A stretch of 64,000 nt of DNA from Penium margaritaceum (lineage: Eukaryota > Streptophyta > Zygnematophyceae > Desmidiales > Peniaceae). The position numbers and the translations under genes are program-made. Of this stretch, positions 35,195 through 48,829 are shown in pieces. Within the stretch, counting starts at the first letter, position 1; each line of letters starts with the position of its first letter. The notes under the pieces were generated by a model, which worked only from the letters and a program-made list of their open reading frames with translations, did no database searches and was not told the origin of the DNA. The stretch spans positions 128,760 through 192,759 of the forward strand of contig SZWC01003622.1 in the NCBI GenBank assembly GCA_023375785.1, in the 5' to 3' direction.

Positions 35195-35268
35195 ACAAGT
35201 GTAGCGCAACGGATAGCATATTGGACTTAGGGACAACAGGTCCTGCGATCGAGCCTTGATGTGCGCAG
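35195..35268 (+). other. tRNA-like segment inside the solo LTR
   Basis: TAGCGCAACGG (35202-35212) fits the pol III A-box pattern TRGYNNANNNG. GATCGAGCC (35247-35255) fits the B-box pattern GWTCRANNC, 34 bases further on. The stretch AACGGATAGCATATTGGACT resembles a tRNA D-arm and anticodon stem. Acceptor and T stems do not pair well, so this is a tRNA-derived or tRNA-mimicking segment, not a working tRNA gene. Confidence 0.6.
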
Positions 35269-35764
35269 GAGGTTTTGTGACCTTCTAGCACAGGGGAAGT
35301 TTCTTAGACATTTCTCCATGCATGAGGAGAGTGCGCCACTTGGCGGCCAGTGGATGCGCCAATTGGCGGACTGGTGAGGTGGTTTGGAGTGACCACCCCA
35401 AAATTGTCACTGCCCACACACCTTAGAAGCCAGGCCTAGGACTATATGTACCAGGCTCATTCCTCATTCTAATTACACAATCTGGCCTTAGATGCTCCTC
35501 ACAGAGTTGTCCAACTAAGGAACAGTATAAAGAAGACACTGGTTGGTCTAAGCCCCAGGAGTTAGTCTTTGACTAGCACCTCGCGCGAAAGTGACCAAGT
35601 GTTAAGTGGACACAGTTGCTAGCAAGTGATTGCCTAGGAACTGCTCAGTGTGGAACCGTGATCCTGAGGGTGATATCTTCTCCTAGCTGAAATGATAGGA
35701 GCGGACGGCAGGTGCTATTGTGTCGGCCCTGTTTTCTAGTCCGTTTGCCTCAGGCCGGTTGACA

Positions 35765-38700
35765 CTTCATACTTTGGTACTAGAGCGTCACACTTTGGTA
35801 CTAGAGCTTCATACTTTGGTACTAGAGCATCACACTTTGGCACTAGAGCGTCCCACTTTGGCACTAGAGCGTCACACTTTGGCACTAGAGCGTCACACTT
35901 TGGCACTTGAGTGTCACACGTTGGCACTAGAGCTTCACACTTTGGCACTTGAGTGTCACACTTTGGCACTAGAGCGTCATACTTTGGCATTAGAGCTTCA
36001 TACTTTGGCACTAGAGCGTTACACTTTGGCACTAGAGCTACACACTTTGGCACTAAAGCGTCACACATTGGCACTCGAGCATTACACTTTGGCACTAGAG
36101 TTTTGAACTTTGGCACTAGAGCGTCACACGTTAGCACTGGAGCGTCACACTTCGGCACAAGAGCTTCACACTTTGGCACTAGAGCTTTGCACTTTGGCAC
36201 TAGAGCGTCACACTTTGGCACTATAGCATCACACTTTGGCACTAGAGCGTCACACTTTGGCACTAGAGTGTCACCATTTGGCACAAGAGCTTCACACTTT
36301 GGGACTAGAGCTTCGCACTTTGGCACTAGAGCGTCACACTTTGGCACTAGAACTTCACATTGTTGCACTAGAGCTTCGCACTTTGGCACTAGAGCATAAC
36401 ACATTGACACCAGGGCATCACACACTGGCACTAGAGATTCACACTTCCGTAGAGCGTCATACTTTGGCACTGGAGCATCATACTTTGGCACTAGAGCGTC
36501 ACACTGTGGCACTATAGCTTCATACTTTGGCACTAGAGTGTCACACTTTGGCATTATATCTTTGCGCCTTGGCACTAGAGTGTCACACTTTGGCACTAAA
36601 GAATCCCACTTTGGCGCTAGATCATCACACTTTGGAACTAGAGTATCACACTTTGGCGCTATTGCTTCACACTTTAGCACTAGAGCGTCACACTTTGGTA
36701 CTATAGCGTCACACTTTAGCACAAGATCATCACACACTGGCACTAGAGCTTCACACTTCCACACTAGAGCTTCACACTTTGGCAGTAGAGCATCACACTT
36801 TGGCATTGGAGCGTTTCACTTTGGCACTAGAGCGTTACACTTTGGCACTAGAGCTTCGTACTTTGGCACTGGAGCGTCACAATTTGGCACTAGAGCATCA
36901 CACATTGGCACTAGAGCATCCCCCTTTGGCACTATAGCGTCACACTTTGGCACTAGAGCATCATACTTTGGTACTATAGCTTCACACTTTGGCACTAGAG
37001 CATCACACTGTGGCACTAGACCTTCACACTTTGGCACTAAGGCATCACACTTTGCCACTAGAGCTTTGCACGTTGGCACTAGAGCGTCACCATTTGGCAC
37101 TGGAGAGTCACACTTTGGCACTAGAGCGTCACACGTTGGCACTAGAGCGCCACCCTTGGGCACTAGAGTTTTGAACTTTTGAAATGGAGCGTCACACTTT
37201 GGCACTAGACCATCACAATTTGGCATTATAATGTCACACTTTGGCACTAGAGCGTCACACTTTTGCGATATACCTTCAACCTTTGGCACTAGATCGTCAC
37301 ACGTTGGCACTAGAGCGTCACACTTTGGCACTAGAGCGTCAAACTTTGGCACTAGAGCTTCACAATTTGGTACGAGAACGTCACACTTTGGCACTAGTGC
37401 GTCCCACTTTGGCACTATAGCGTCACACTTTGGCACTAGAGCGTAACACTTTGGCACTTGAGCGTCACACTTTGGCACTAGAGCTTCATACTTTGGCAAA
37501 TGAGCATCACACTTTGGCACTAGAGCTTTACACTTTGAAACTAGAGCTTCCCACGCTGGCACTAGAGCTTCACACTTTGGAACTAGAGCGACACACTTTG
37601 GAACTAGAACGTTACACTTTGACACTTGAGCATCACACTTTGGCACTGGAGCGTCACACTTTGGCACTAGAGCATCACACCATGGCACTAGAGCTTTACA
37701 TTTTGGAACTAGAGTGTCACACCTATGCACTAGAGCTTTGCACCTTGGGACTAGAGTGTCACACTTTGGCACTACAGCATCCCACATTGGCACTAGAGCG
37801 TAACACTTTGGCACTAGAGCATCACACTTTGGCACTAGTGCTTCACACGTGAGCACTAGAGCGTCACACTTTGGTACTATAGCGTCATATTATAGCACAA
37901 GATCGTCACACTTTGGCACTATAGCGTCACACTTCCACACTAGAGTATCATACTTTGGCACTAGAGCGTTACACTTTCGCACCAGAGCTTCACATTTGGC
38001 ACTAGATTGCACACTTTGGCACTAGAGCATCCCACTTTGGCACTAGAGCATCGCACTTTGGAACAAGAGCGTCACACGTTGGAACTAGAGCTTCACACTT
38101 TGGCACAAGAGCTTCACACTTTGGCACTATAGCTTCGTACTTTGGCACTAGAGCGTCACAGTTTGGCACTAGAGAGTCACACTTTGGCACTGGAGCGTCA
38201 CACTTTGGCACTAGAGGGTCACACCTGGGCACTAGAGTTTCGAACTTTGGCACTAGAGCGTCCCACTTTGCTACTAGAGCGTAACAATTTGGTACTAGAG
38301 TGTCATACTTTGGCACTAGAGCGTCACACTTTGGCACTAGACCTTCACACTTTGCCACTATATCGTCACACTTTGGTACTAGAGCGTCACACGTTTGGCA
38401 CTAGAGTGTCACACTTTGGCACTAGAGCTTCACAATATGGCACTTAAGCGTCACACTTTGGCACTAGAGCTTCACACTTTGGCACTAGAGCGTCACACAT
38501 TGGCACTAGAGCTTTACATTTTAAAACTAGAGCGTCCCACTTTGCCACTCGAGCATCACACTTTGGCACTAGAGCATCACACTTTTGCACTACAGTTTCG
38601 AACTTTGGCACTAGAGCATCACACTCTGGCACTAGAGTGTCACACGTTTGCACTAGATATTCACACTTTGGCACTAGATTGTCACACTTTGGTACTAGAG

Positions 38701-41700
38701 TGTCACAATTTGGCACTAGAGCATCACACTTTCGCACTAGAGCTTCAATCTTTGGCACCAAAGCATCAGCTTTTGGCAATACAATGTCACACTTTGGCAC
38801 TAGAGTTCCACAATTTGGCACTAGATCATCACACTTTGGCACTAGAGTTCTACACTTTGGCACTAGAGCGTCACACTTTGACACTAGAGCGTCACACTTT
38901 GGCACTAGAGCGTCACACATTGGCAATAGAGCTTCACACTTTGGTACTAGAGCGTCCCTCCTTGGAGCTAGAGCGTCACACTTTGGCACTAGAGTGTCAC
39001 ACTTTGGCACTAGAGCGTCACACTTTGGCACTAGAGTCTCGAACTTTGGCACTAGAGCGTCACATTTTGGCCCTAGAGCGTCACACTTTGGCAAGAGAGT
39101 GTTGCACCTTGGAACTAGAGCGTGACACTTTGGCACTAGAGCGTCACACTTTGGTACTAGAGCGTTACACTTTGGCACTATAGCATCACACTTTGGCACT
39201 AGAGATTCACACTTTGGCACTAGAGCGTCACAATTTGGCACTAGAGTGTCACGCTTTTGGCACTAGAGCGTCACACTTTGGCACAGGAGCTTCAAACTTT
39301 GGCACTAGAGCGTCAGACGTTGGCACTACAGCGTCACACTTCAGCACTGGAGCGTCACACTTTGGCACTATAGCATCACACTTTGGCACTAGAGCTCCAC
39401 ACTTTGACATTACAGTGACACACTTTGGCACTACAGCATCACATTTTGGCACTAGAGCGTCACAGTTTGGCACTAGAGCTCCAAACGTTGGCATTAGAGC
39501 GCCGCACGTTGGCACTATGACGTCACACTTTGGCACTAGAGCGTCACATGTTTGGTACTAGAGCATCGCACTTTGGCACTAGACCTTCACACTTTGGCAC
39601 TAGAACGTCACACTATGGCACTAGAGCTTCATACTTTGGTACTAGAGCGGCACACCTTGGTACTACAACGTCCCACTTTGGCACTAGAGCGTCACACTTT
39701 GGCACAAGAGCGTCACACTTTGGGACTAGAGAGTCACAGTTTGGCACTATAACGTCACACTTTGGCACTAGAGCGTCACACTTTGGCACTAGCGCTTCAC
39801 ACTTTGGCACTAGAGCGTCACACTGTGGCACTAGACCTTCACACTTTGGTACTAGAGCGTCACACTTTGGCACTAGAGCTTCACATTTTTGCACAAGAGC
39901 GTCACACTTTGACACAGGAGAGTCACACTTTGGCACTATAGCGTCACCCTTTGGCACTAGAGTGACTCACTTGGGCACTAGACTTTCGAACTTTGGCACT
40001 AGAGCATCACACTTTGGCACTAGAGCGTCCCACTTTGGCACTAGAGCCTCACACCTTGGCACAATAGTTTCAAATTTTGGAACTAGAGCGTCACACTTTG
40101 GCACTAGAGCGTCACACTCTAGCACTAGAGCGTCACACTTTGGTACTTGAGTGTAACACTTTGGCACTAGAGCATCACACTTTGGCACTAGAGCTTCAAA
40201 CTTTGGCACTAGAGAGTCAGACTTTGGCACTACATCATCACACTTTGGCACTAGAGCTTCACACGTTGGCACCAGAGCGTCACACTTTGGCACTAGAGTG
40301 TCAAACTTTGGCACTAGAGCCTCACACTTTGGCACTAGAGCGTCACACTTTGGCACTAGAGCGTCACACTTTGGTACTAGAGCGTCACACTTTGGCACTA
40401 GAGCGTCACACTTTGGCACTAGAGCGTCACACTTTGGCACTTGAGCGTCACACTTTGGCACTAGAGCGTCACACTTTGGCACTAGAGCGTCACACTTTGG
40501 CACTAGAGCATCCTACTTTGGCACTAGCGCTTCACACTTTGGCACTAGAGCATCACACTGTGGCACTAGACCTTCACACTTTGGCACTAGAGCGTCACAC
40601 TTGGGCACTATCGCTTCACACTTTGGCACTAGAGCGTCACACTTTGGCATAGGAGAGTCACACTTTGGCACTAGAACATCACACTTTGGTACTAGAGCGT
40701 CACACTTGGGCACTAGAGTTTTGAACTTTGGCACTAGAGCATCATACTTGGCACTAGAGCGTCACACATTGGCACTAGAGCGTCACACTTTGGCACTTGA
40801 GCGTCACACTTTGGCACTAGAGAATCACACTTTGGCACTAGAGCTCCGTACTTTGGCACTATATCGTCACACTTTGGCACTACAGCGTCACACTTTGGCT
40901 CTAGAGCATCACACTACGGAACTAGAGCTCCAAACGTTGGCACTAGAGCGTCACACTTTGGCACTAGAGCATCACGCGTTTGGCACTAGAGGGTCACACT
41001 TTGGTACTAGATCGTCACAATTTGGCACTATAGCGTCACATTTTGGCACTAGAGTGTCAGACATTGCCACTAGAGCTTCACACATTCATACTAGAGAATC
41101 ACACTTTGGCACTAGAGCGTCCCACTCTGGCACTAGAGCGTCAACCGTTGGCACTAGAGCGTCACACTTTGGCACTTGGGCGTCAAACTTTGGCAATAGA
41201 GCTTCACACGTTGGCACTATAGCGCCACACTTTGGAACTAGAGCATCACACTTTGGCACTAGAGAATCACACGTTTGCACTAGAGTGTCACATATTGGCA
41301 CAGGAGCATCACACTTTGGCAAAAGAGTGTCACACTTTGGAACTAGAGTGTCACACTTCGGCACTAGAGCGTCACACTTTGGTACTAGAGCATCACACTT
41401 TGGCAATGGATCGTCACACAATGGTACTAGAGATCCACACTTTGGCACTAGAGTGTCACACTTTGGCACTAGGGCTTCACACTTTTGTACTCGAGCGTCA
41501 TACTTTGGCACTAGAGTATCACACTTTGGCACTACAGCGTCACATGTTGGCACTAGAGCGTCCCACTTTGGCACTAGGGTTTCGAAATTTGGCACTAGAA
41601 CCTCACACTTTGGTACTAGAGCGTCACAGTTTGGCACGAGAGCATCACACTTTGGCACTAGAGCGTCACACGTTGGCACTAGAGCTTCAGACTTTGGCAC

Positions 41701-44700
41701 TCGAGCGGCCTATTTTGGCACTAGAGCATCACACTTTGGCACTAGAGCACCAAAATCTGGCACTAGAGCTTCACACCTTGGCACTAGAGCATCACACGTT
41801 GGCACTAGAGTTCCACGCTTTGGCACTAGAGCGTCACACTTTGACACTATAGCGTCACACTTTGGCACTGGAGTGTCACACTTTGGGACTAGAGCTCCAC
41901 ACTTTGGCACTAGAGTTTCAAACATTGGCACTATAGCGTCACATGTTAGCACTAGATCGTCACACTTTGGCAATTAAGTGTTCCACTTTGGAACTACAGC
42001 GTCACACTTTGGCACTAGAGCGTCACACTTTGGTACTAGAGCATCATACGTTGGCACTAGAGCATCACACATTGGCAATAGATATTCACACTTTGGCACT
42101 AGAGTGTCACACTTTGGCACTAGAGTGTCAAACTTTGACACTAGAGCGTCAAACTATGACACTAGAGCTTCAAACTTTGGCACTAGAGTGTAAGACTTTG
42201 GCACTATAGCATCACACTTTGGCACTAGAGCATCATCCTTAGGCACTAGAGTGTCACATTTTGGCAAGAGAGCTCCACACGCTGGCACTAGAGCGTCACA
42301 ATTTGGCACTACAGTGTCACATTTTGGCACTAGAACTCCAAACGCTGGCATTAGAGCGTCACACTTTGGCAGTAGAGCATCACACGTTGGCACTAGAGCA
42401 TCACACATTTGGCACTAGAGCATCACACTTTGGCACTAGACCTTCACACTTTGGCACAAGAACATCACACTTCGTCACTATATCGTCACACTTTGGCACT
42501 AGAGCTTCACACTTTGGCACTAGAGCATCACACGTTGGCACTAGAATGTCACACTTTGGCAGTAGAGCGTCACACTTTGGCACAAGAGCGTCACACTTTG
42601 GCACTAGAGCGTCACACTTTGGCACTAGCGCTTCACATTTTGGTACTAGAGCGTCACACTGTGGCACTAGACCTTCACACTTTGGTACTAGAGCGTCATA
42701 CTTTGGCACTAGAGCTTCACACTTTGGCACTAGAGCGTCGCACTTTGGCACAGGAGAGTCACACCTTGGCAATAGAGCGTCACACTTTGGCACTAGAGCG
42801 TCACACTTCGGCACTAGAGTTTGGAACTTTGGCACTAGAGCATCACACTTTGGCATTAGAGCGTCAAACGTTGGCACTAGAGCATCACACGTTGGAACTA
42901 GAGCGTCACAATTTCGCACTAGAGCGTCACACTTTGGCACTAGAGATTCATACTTTGGCACTAGAGCGTCGCACTTTGGCACTAGAGTGTAACACTTTGA
43001 CACTAGAGCGTCACACTTTGGAACTGGAGCTTGAGACTTTGGCACTAGAGTCTCAGACGTTGGCACTACAACGTCACACTTTGGCACTAGAGCATCACAC
43101 TTTGGCACTAGAGCATCACACTTTGGCACTAGAGTTTCAAACGTTGGCACTAGAGCCTCACACTTTGGCACTAGAGCGTCACACTTTGGTACTATAGCGT
43201 CACACTTTGGCACTAGAGCGTCACACTTTGGCACTAGAGCGTCACACTTTGGCACAAGAGCATCACACTTTAGCACCAGAGCGTTAGACATTGGCACTAG
43301 CGCTTCACGTTTTGGCACTAGAGCGTCACACTGTGGCACTAGACCTTCACACTTTGGCACTAGAGCGTCACACTTGGACACTAGAGCTTCACACTTTGGC
43401 ACTAGAGCGTCACACTTTGGCACAGGAGAGTCACACTTTGGCACCAGAGCATTACACATTGGCACTAGAGCGTCACACTTTGGCACTAGAGGGTCATACT
43501 TTGGCACTAGAGCGTCACACTTTGACACTAGAGCATCAGACTTTGGCACTAGAGCTCCACACTTTGGCACTATAGCGTCACACTTTGGCACTACAGCATC
43601 ACACTTTGGCGCTAGAGCGTCACACTTTGGAACTAGAGCTCCAAACGTTGGCACTAGAGCGTCACACTTTGGCACTTGAGCGTCAAACGTTGGCACTAGT
43701 GCGTCACACGTTTGGCACTAGAGCGTAACACTTTGGCACTAGACCTTCACACGTTGGCACTAGATTGTCACACTTTGGCACTGGAACATCACACTATCGC
43801 ACTAGAGTGTCACACTTTGGCACTGGAGCTTCACCCTTTGGTACTAGAGCATCACACTTTGACACTAGAGTGTCCCACTTTGGCACTATAGCGTCACACT
43901 TTGGCACTAGAGCGTCACACCTTGGCACTTGGGCGTCACACTTTGGCACTAGAGCTTCACACTTTGGCACTGGAGAGTCAGACTTTGGAACTAGAGCGTC
44001 ACACTTTGGCACTAGAGCATCACACTTTGGCACTAGAGTGTCACACTTTGCCACTAGAGTGTCACACTTTGGCACTGAGGCATCACACTTTGGCACTAGA
44101 GACCCACACTTTGGCACAAGAGCGTCACACTTTGGCACTAGAGCGTCACACTCTAGCACTAGAGCTTCTTACTTTGGCACTAGAGCTTCACATTTTGGTA
44201 CTAGAGCGTCATACTTTGGCACTATAACGACACACTTTGGCACTAGAGCGTCACAATGTGGCACTAGAGCATCACACTTTGGCACTAGAGTTTTGAACTT
44301 TGGCACTAGAGCCTCACACTTTGGACCTCGAGCATCACACTTTGGTACTAGAGGGTCACACTTTGGCACTAGAGCGTCACACTTTGACACTAGGGCGTCA
44401 CACTTTTACACTGGAGCGTCGCGCTTTGGAACTAGAGCGTCACACTTTGGCACTAGAGCGTCACACTTTGGCACTAGAGCGTCACAATTTGGTACTATAG
44501 TTTTGCACTTTGGCACTAGAGCATCGCGTTTTGGCACTAGAGCGTCACACTTTGGCAATAGAGTGTCGCACTTTGGAACTAGAGCGTCACAATTTGGTAC
44601 TAGAACGTCACATTTTGGTACTAGAGCGTCACACTTTGGCACTAGAGCATCAGACCTTGGCACTGGAGATTCACACTTTGGCACAAGAGCGCCACACTTT

Positions 44701-47700
44701 CGCACTAGAGCATCACACTTTGGCACTATAGCTCCACACTTTGGCACTACAGCGTCAGACTTTGGCACTACATCATCACATTTTGGCACTAGAGCGTCAC
44801 ACTTTGGCACTAGAGCTACAAACGTTGGCATTAGAGCGTCACAATTTGGCACTAGAGCGTCACACTTTGGCACTAGAGTGTCACACGTTTGGCAATAGAG
44901 CATCACACTTTTACAGTGGACCTTCACACTTTGGCACTAGAGCGTCACACTTTGGCACTAGATCGTCACACGTGGGCACTAGAGCGTCACACTTTGGCAC
45001 TAGAGCTTCATACTTTGGTACTAGAGCATCACACTTTAGCACTGGAGAATCCCACTTTGGCACTAGAACGTCACACTTTTTCACCAGAGCGTCACACTTT
45101 GGCACTTGAGCGTCACACTTCGGCAAAAGAGCTTCACACTTTGGCACTTGAGCGTCATACTTTGGCCCTAGAGCTCCACACTTTGGCACCAGAGCGTTAC
45201 ACTTTGGCACTAGAGCTTCACACATTCGCAATAGAGTGTCGCACTTTGGAACTAGAGCGTTACACTTTGGCACTAGAGCGTCACACTTTGGTACTAGTGT
45301 GTCTCAGTTTGGCACTAGAGCATCACACTTTGGCACTAGAGATTCACACTTTGGCACTAGAGCGTCACACTTTGGCACTATAGTGTCACATTTTGGCACT
45401 AGAGTGCCACACTTTGGCACCAGAGCTTCAAACTTTGGCACTAGAGCGTCAAACTTTGGCACTACAGTGTCACACTTTGGGACTAGAGCTTCACACGTTG
45501 GCACTAGAGCGTCACACTTTGGCACTAGAGCGTCACACTCTGGCACTAGAGCGTCACACTTTGGCACTAGAGTTCCACATGTTGGCATGAGAGCGTCACA
45601 CTTTGGCACTATAGCATCACACTTTGGCAGTAGAGCGTCACACATTTGGCACTAGAGCATCTCACTTTGGCACTAGAACTTCACACTTTGGCACTAGAAT
45701 GTTACACTTTGGCACTAGATTATAACACTTTGGCACTTGAGCATCACACGTTGGCACTAGAACTTCATACTTTGGCACTAGAGCATCACACTTTAGCACT
45801 AGAGCGTCCCACTTTGGCACTAGAGCGTCACACTCTGGCACTAGAGTATCACACTTTGGCACTTGAGCATGACACTTTGGCACATGAGCTTCACACTTTG
45901 GCAATAGAGCGTCATACTTTGGCACTAGAGCTTCACACTTTGGCATCAGAGCGTTACACTTTGGCACTAGAGCTTCACACTTTGGCACTAGAGTGTCACA
46001 CTTTGGAACTAGAGCGTCACACTTTGGCATTAGAGCGTCACACATTGGCACTAGAGCATCACACATTGGTTTTAGAGCGTCACACATTGGCACTAGAGTT
46101 TGAAACTTTGGCACTAGAGCGTCACACTTTGGCATTAGAGCGTCAGACTTTGATACAAGAGCTTCAAACTTTGGCACTATAGCTCCACACTTTGGCACCA
46201 GTGCGTCACACTTTGGCACTAGAGCATCACACTTTGGCACTAGAACGTCACACTTTGGCACAAGAGCGTACTTTTGGGACTAGAGCTTCAAACGTTGGCA
46301 CTAAAGCCTCATACTTTGGCACCAGAGCATCAAACTTGGTACTAGAGCATCCCACTTTGGCACTATAGCGTCATACTTTAACACTTGAGTGTCATTCTTT
46401 GGCACTACAGCGTCACACTGTGTTACTAGAGCATCACAGTTTGGCACTATAGTGTGACACTTTGGCAGTAGAGCGTCACACTTTGGCGCTAGAGTTTTGA
46501 ACTTTGGCACTAGAGCGTCACACATTGGCACTAGAGCGTCACACTTTGGCACTAGAGCGTCACACTTTGGAATGAGAGCTTCTTACTTTGGCACTAGAGC
46601 GTCACACATTGGCACTAGAGTGTCACACTTTGGCACTAGAGCATCACTCTTTGGCACTAGAGCGTCACACTTTGGCACTAGAGCGTCACACTATGGCACT
46701 AGAGAGTCACACTTTGGCGCTAGAGATTCACACTCTGGTACTAGAGCTCCAAACGTTGGCACTATGGTGTCACACTTTAGCACTAGAGTATCACACTTTG
46801 GCACTATAGAGTCATACTTTGGCACTAGAGCGTCACATTTTGGCACTAGAGCTCCACACTTTGGCTCTAGAACGTTACACTCTGGTACTAGAGGTTCAGA
46901 TGCTGGCACTAGAGCATCACACCTTGGCACTATAGCATCACACTTTCGCAGTAGAGCGTCACACTTTGGCAGTATTATGTCACAATTTGAAACTAGAGCA
47001 TCACACTTTGGCACTAGAGCTTCACACTTTGGCACAAGAGTGTCACACTTTGGTATAAGAGCTTCACACTTCGGTAATAGAGCGTCTCACTTTGGCACTT
47101 GAGTGTCACACTTTGGCACTAGAGTGTCACACTTTGGCATTTAAGTGTCACATTTAGGCACTAGTGCATCACACTTTGGCACTAGATCTTTACACTTTGG
47201 CACAAGAGCGTCACACCTTGGCACTAGAGCTTCACACTTCGGCACAAGAGCGTCACACTTAGGCTCAAGAACTTCATACTTTGGCACTAGAGTATTACAC
47301 TTTGGCACTAGAGCATCGCACTTTGGCACTAGAGCTTCCTAATTTAGCATTAGAGCTCCACAACTTGGCATTAGAGCATCACACTTTGGCACGATGGCTT
47401 CACACGTTGGCACTAGAGCATCACACTTTGGCACTAGAGCGTCACCCTTTGGCACTAGAGCTCTACACATTGGCACTAGAGCGTCACATTTTGGCACTAG
47501 AGCGTCACAATTTGGCACTATATCGTCACACTTTGGCACTAGAGCATCCCACTTTGGCACTAGAGTGCCACAATTTGGCACTGGAGCATCACACTTTGGC
47601 ACAAGAGCTTCTCACTCTGGCACTAAAGCGTCACACTTTGGCACTAGAGCGTCACACTTTGGCACTAGAGCCCCACACTTGGGCGCTAGAGCCCCACACG
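35765..47700 (-). repeat. Satellite A, reverse orientation, part 2
   Basis: About 568 units of the 21-bp satellite. It carries larger repeated blocks: the pair CTGTGGCACTAGACCTTCAC and AGGAGAGTCACAC about 92 bp apart recurs (exactly or nearly) at 37008, 39823, 40558, 42659 and 43331. The last 1.3 kb (46370-47690) resembles 29900-31200 in order of variants. It ends abruptly at satellite D. Confidence 0.96.
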
Positions 47701-48829
47701 TCCATAACCAGTTCGCACCACTCCGCAACCAGTTCGTACCACTCCCCAGTCAGTTCGCACCACTCCACAACCAGTTCCCACCACTCCACAACCAGTTCGC
47801 ACCACACCGCAACCAGTTCGCACCACTCCGTACCTACTGTGCACCACTCTACAACCAGTTTGCACCACTCCGCAACAAGTTCGCACAACCCGTTTGCACC
47901 ACTCCGCAACCAGTTCGCACCACTACGCAACCAGTTCGCACCACTACGCAACCAGTTCACACCACTCCGCTCCCAGTTCGCACCACTCCGCAACCAGTTC
48001 ACACCACTTCGCAACCAGTTCGCACCACTTCACAACCAGTTTGCACCACTCCGCAACCAGTTCGCATCACTCTGCAACCAGTTCGCACCACTCCTCAACC
48101 AGCTTGCTCCACTCCGCAACCAGTTCGCACATATCCGCAACCAGTTTGCACCACTCCGCAACCAGTTCCCTCCACTCCGCAACCAGTTCGCACCACTCGA
48201 CAACCAGTTTGCACCACTCCGCAACCAGTTTGCACCACTTGGCAACCAGTTCGCACCACTCCACAACCTGTTTGCACTACTCCGCAACCAGTTTGCACCA
48301 CTCCGCAACCAGTTCGCACCAGTCCGCAACCAGTTTGCACCACTCTGCAACCAGTTCGCACCACTCCTCAAACAGTTCTTACCACTCCGCAACCAATTCA
48401 AACCACTCTGCAACCAGTTCGCACCACTCCGCAACCAGTTCGCACCACTTCGCAACCACTTCGCACCACTCCGCAACCACTTCGCACCACTCCGCAACCA
48501 CTTCCCACCACTCCACAACCAGTTTGCACCACTCCACAGCCAGTTCGCACCACTCCGCAACCAGTTAGTACCACTCTGCAACCAGTTGCACTACACCGCA
48601 ACCAGTTGGCACCACTCCGCAACCAGTTTGCACCACTCCGCAACCAGTTCGCACCATTCTGCAACCAGTTTGCACCACTCCGCAACCCGTTAGCACCACT
48701 CCGCAACCAGTTCGCACCACTCCGTAACCAGTTCGCACCACTCCGCAACCAGTTCACACCACTCCGCAGCCAGTTCGCTCCACTCCGCAGCCAGTTCGCA
48801 CCACTCCGCAGCCAGTTCGCACCTCTCCG

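Larger units (their letters stand above)
34859..35195. repeat. 149-bp sequence repeated on both sides of the gap
   Basis: 34859-35007 and 35047-35195 are the same, and both include 29 bp of satellite A plus the first 120 bp of the LTR. Two LTRs of one element would not share the satellite flank, so an unmerged contig overlap is the simplest explanation. Confidence 0.9.
34888..35764 (+). mobile_element. Solo LTR in satellite A, split by an assembly gap
   Basis: Begins TGTTGTTC and ends GGTTGACA, with a 5-bp flanking duplication CTTCA. Removing the element and one CTTCA restores a perfect 21-bp satellite step. Counting from the second copy of the left end (35076) the LTR is 689 bp. No gag or pol sequence, primer site or second LTR is present, so this is a solo LTR. 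Inside are a tRNA-like segment with A and B boxes (35195-35268), two CGCCA/TGGCG palindromes (35334-35345 and 35357-35368) and a TATA-like ACTATATGTACC at 35441-35452. The strand is inferred from the A/B-box direction and from likeness in layout to the LTR at 59951. Confidence 0.75.

Noticed and set aside
34859-35195. Two LTRs of one retrotransposon around the gap
   Set aside because: Both copies also contain the same 29 bp of satellite flank, which separate LTRs of one element would not share.
35195-35268. Functional tRNA gene in the solo LTR
   Set aside because: A and B boxes fit, but acceptor and T stems do not pair, so a working tRNA is unlikely.
29894-47700. Repetitive Cys- or His-rich proteins (VPKCDAL, FGTRASH, LALERHT) in satellite A
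   Set aside because: Same reason: three different peptides are encoded by the same DNA in different frames, with no start context or flanking gene structure.
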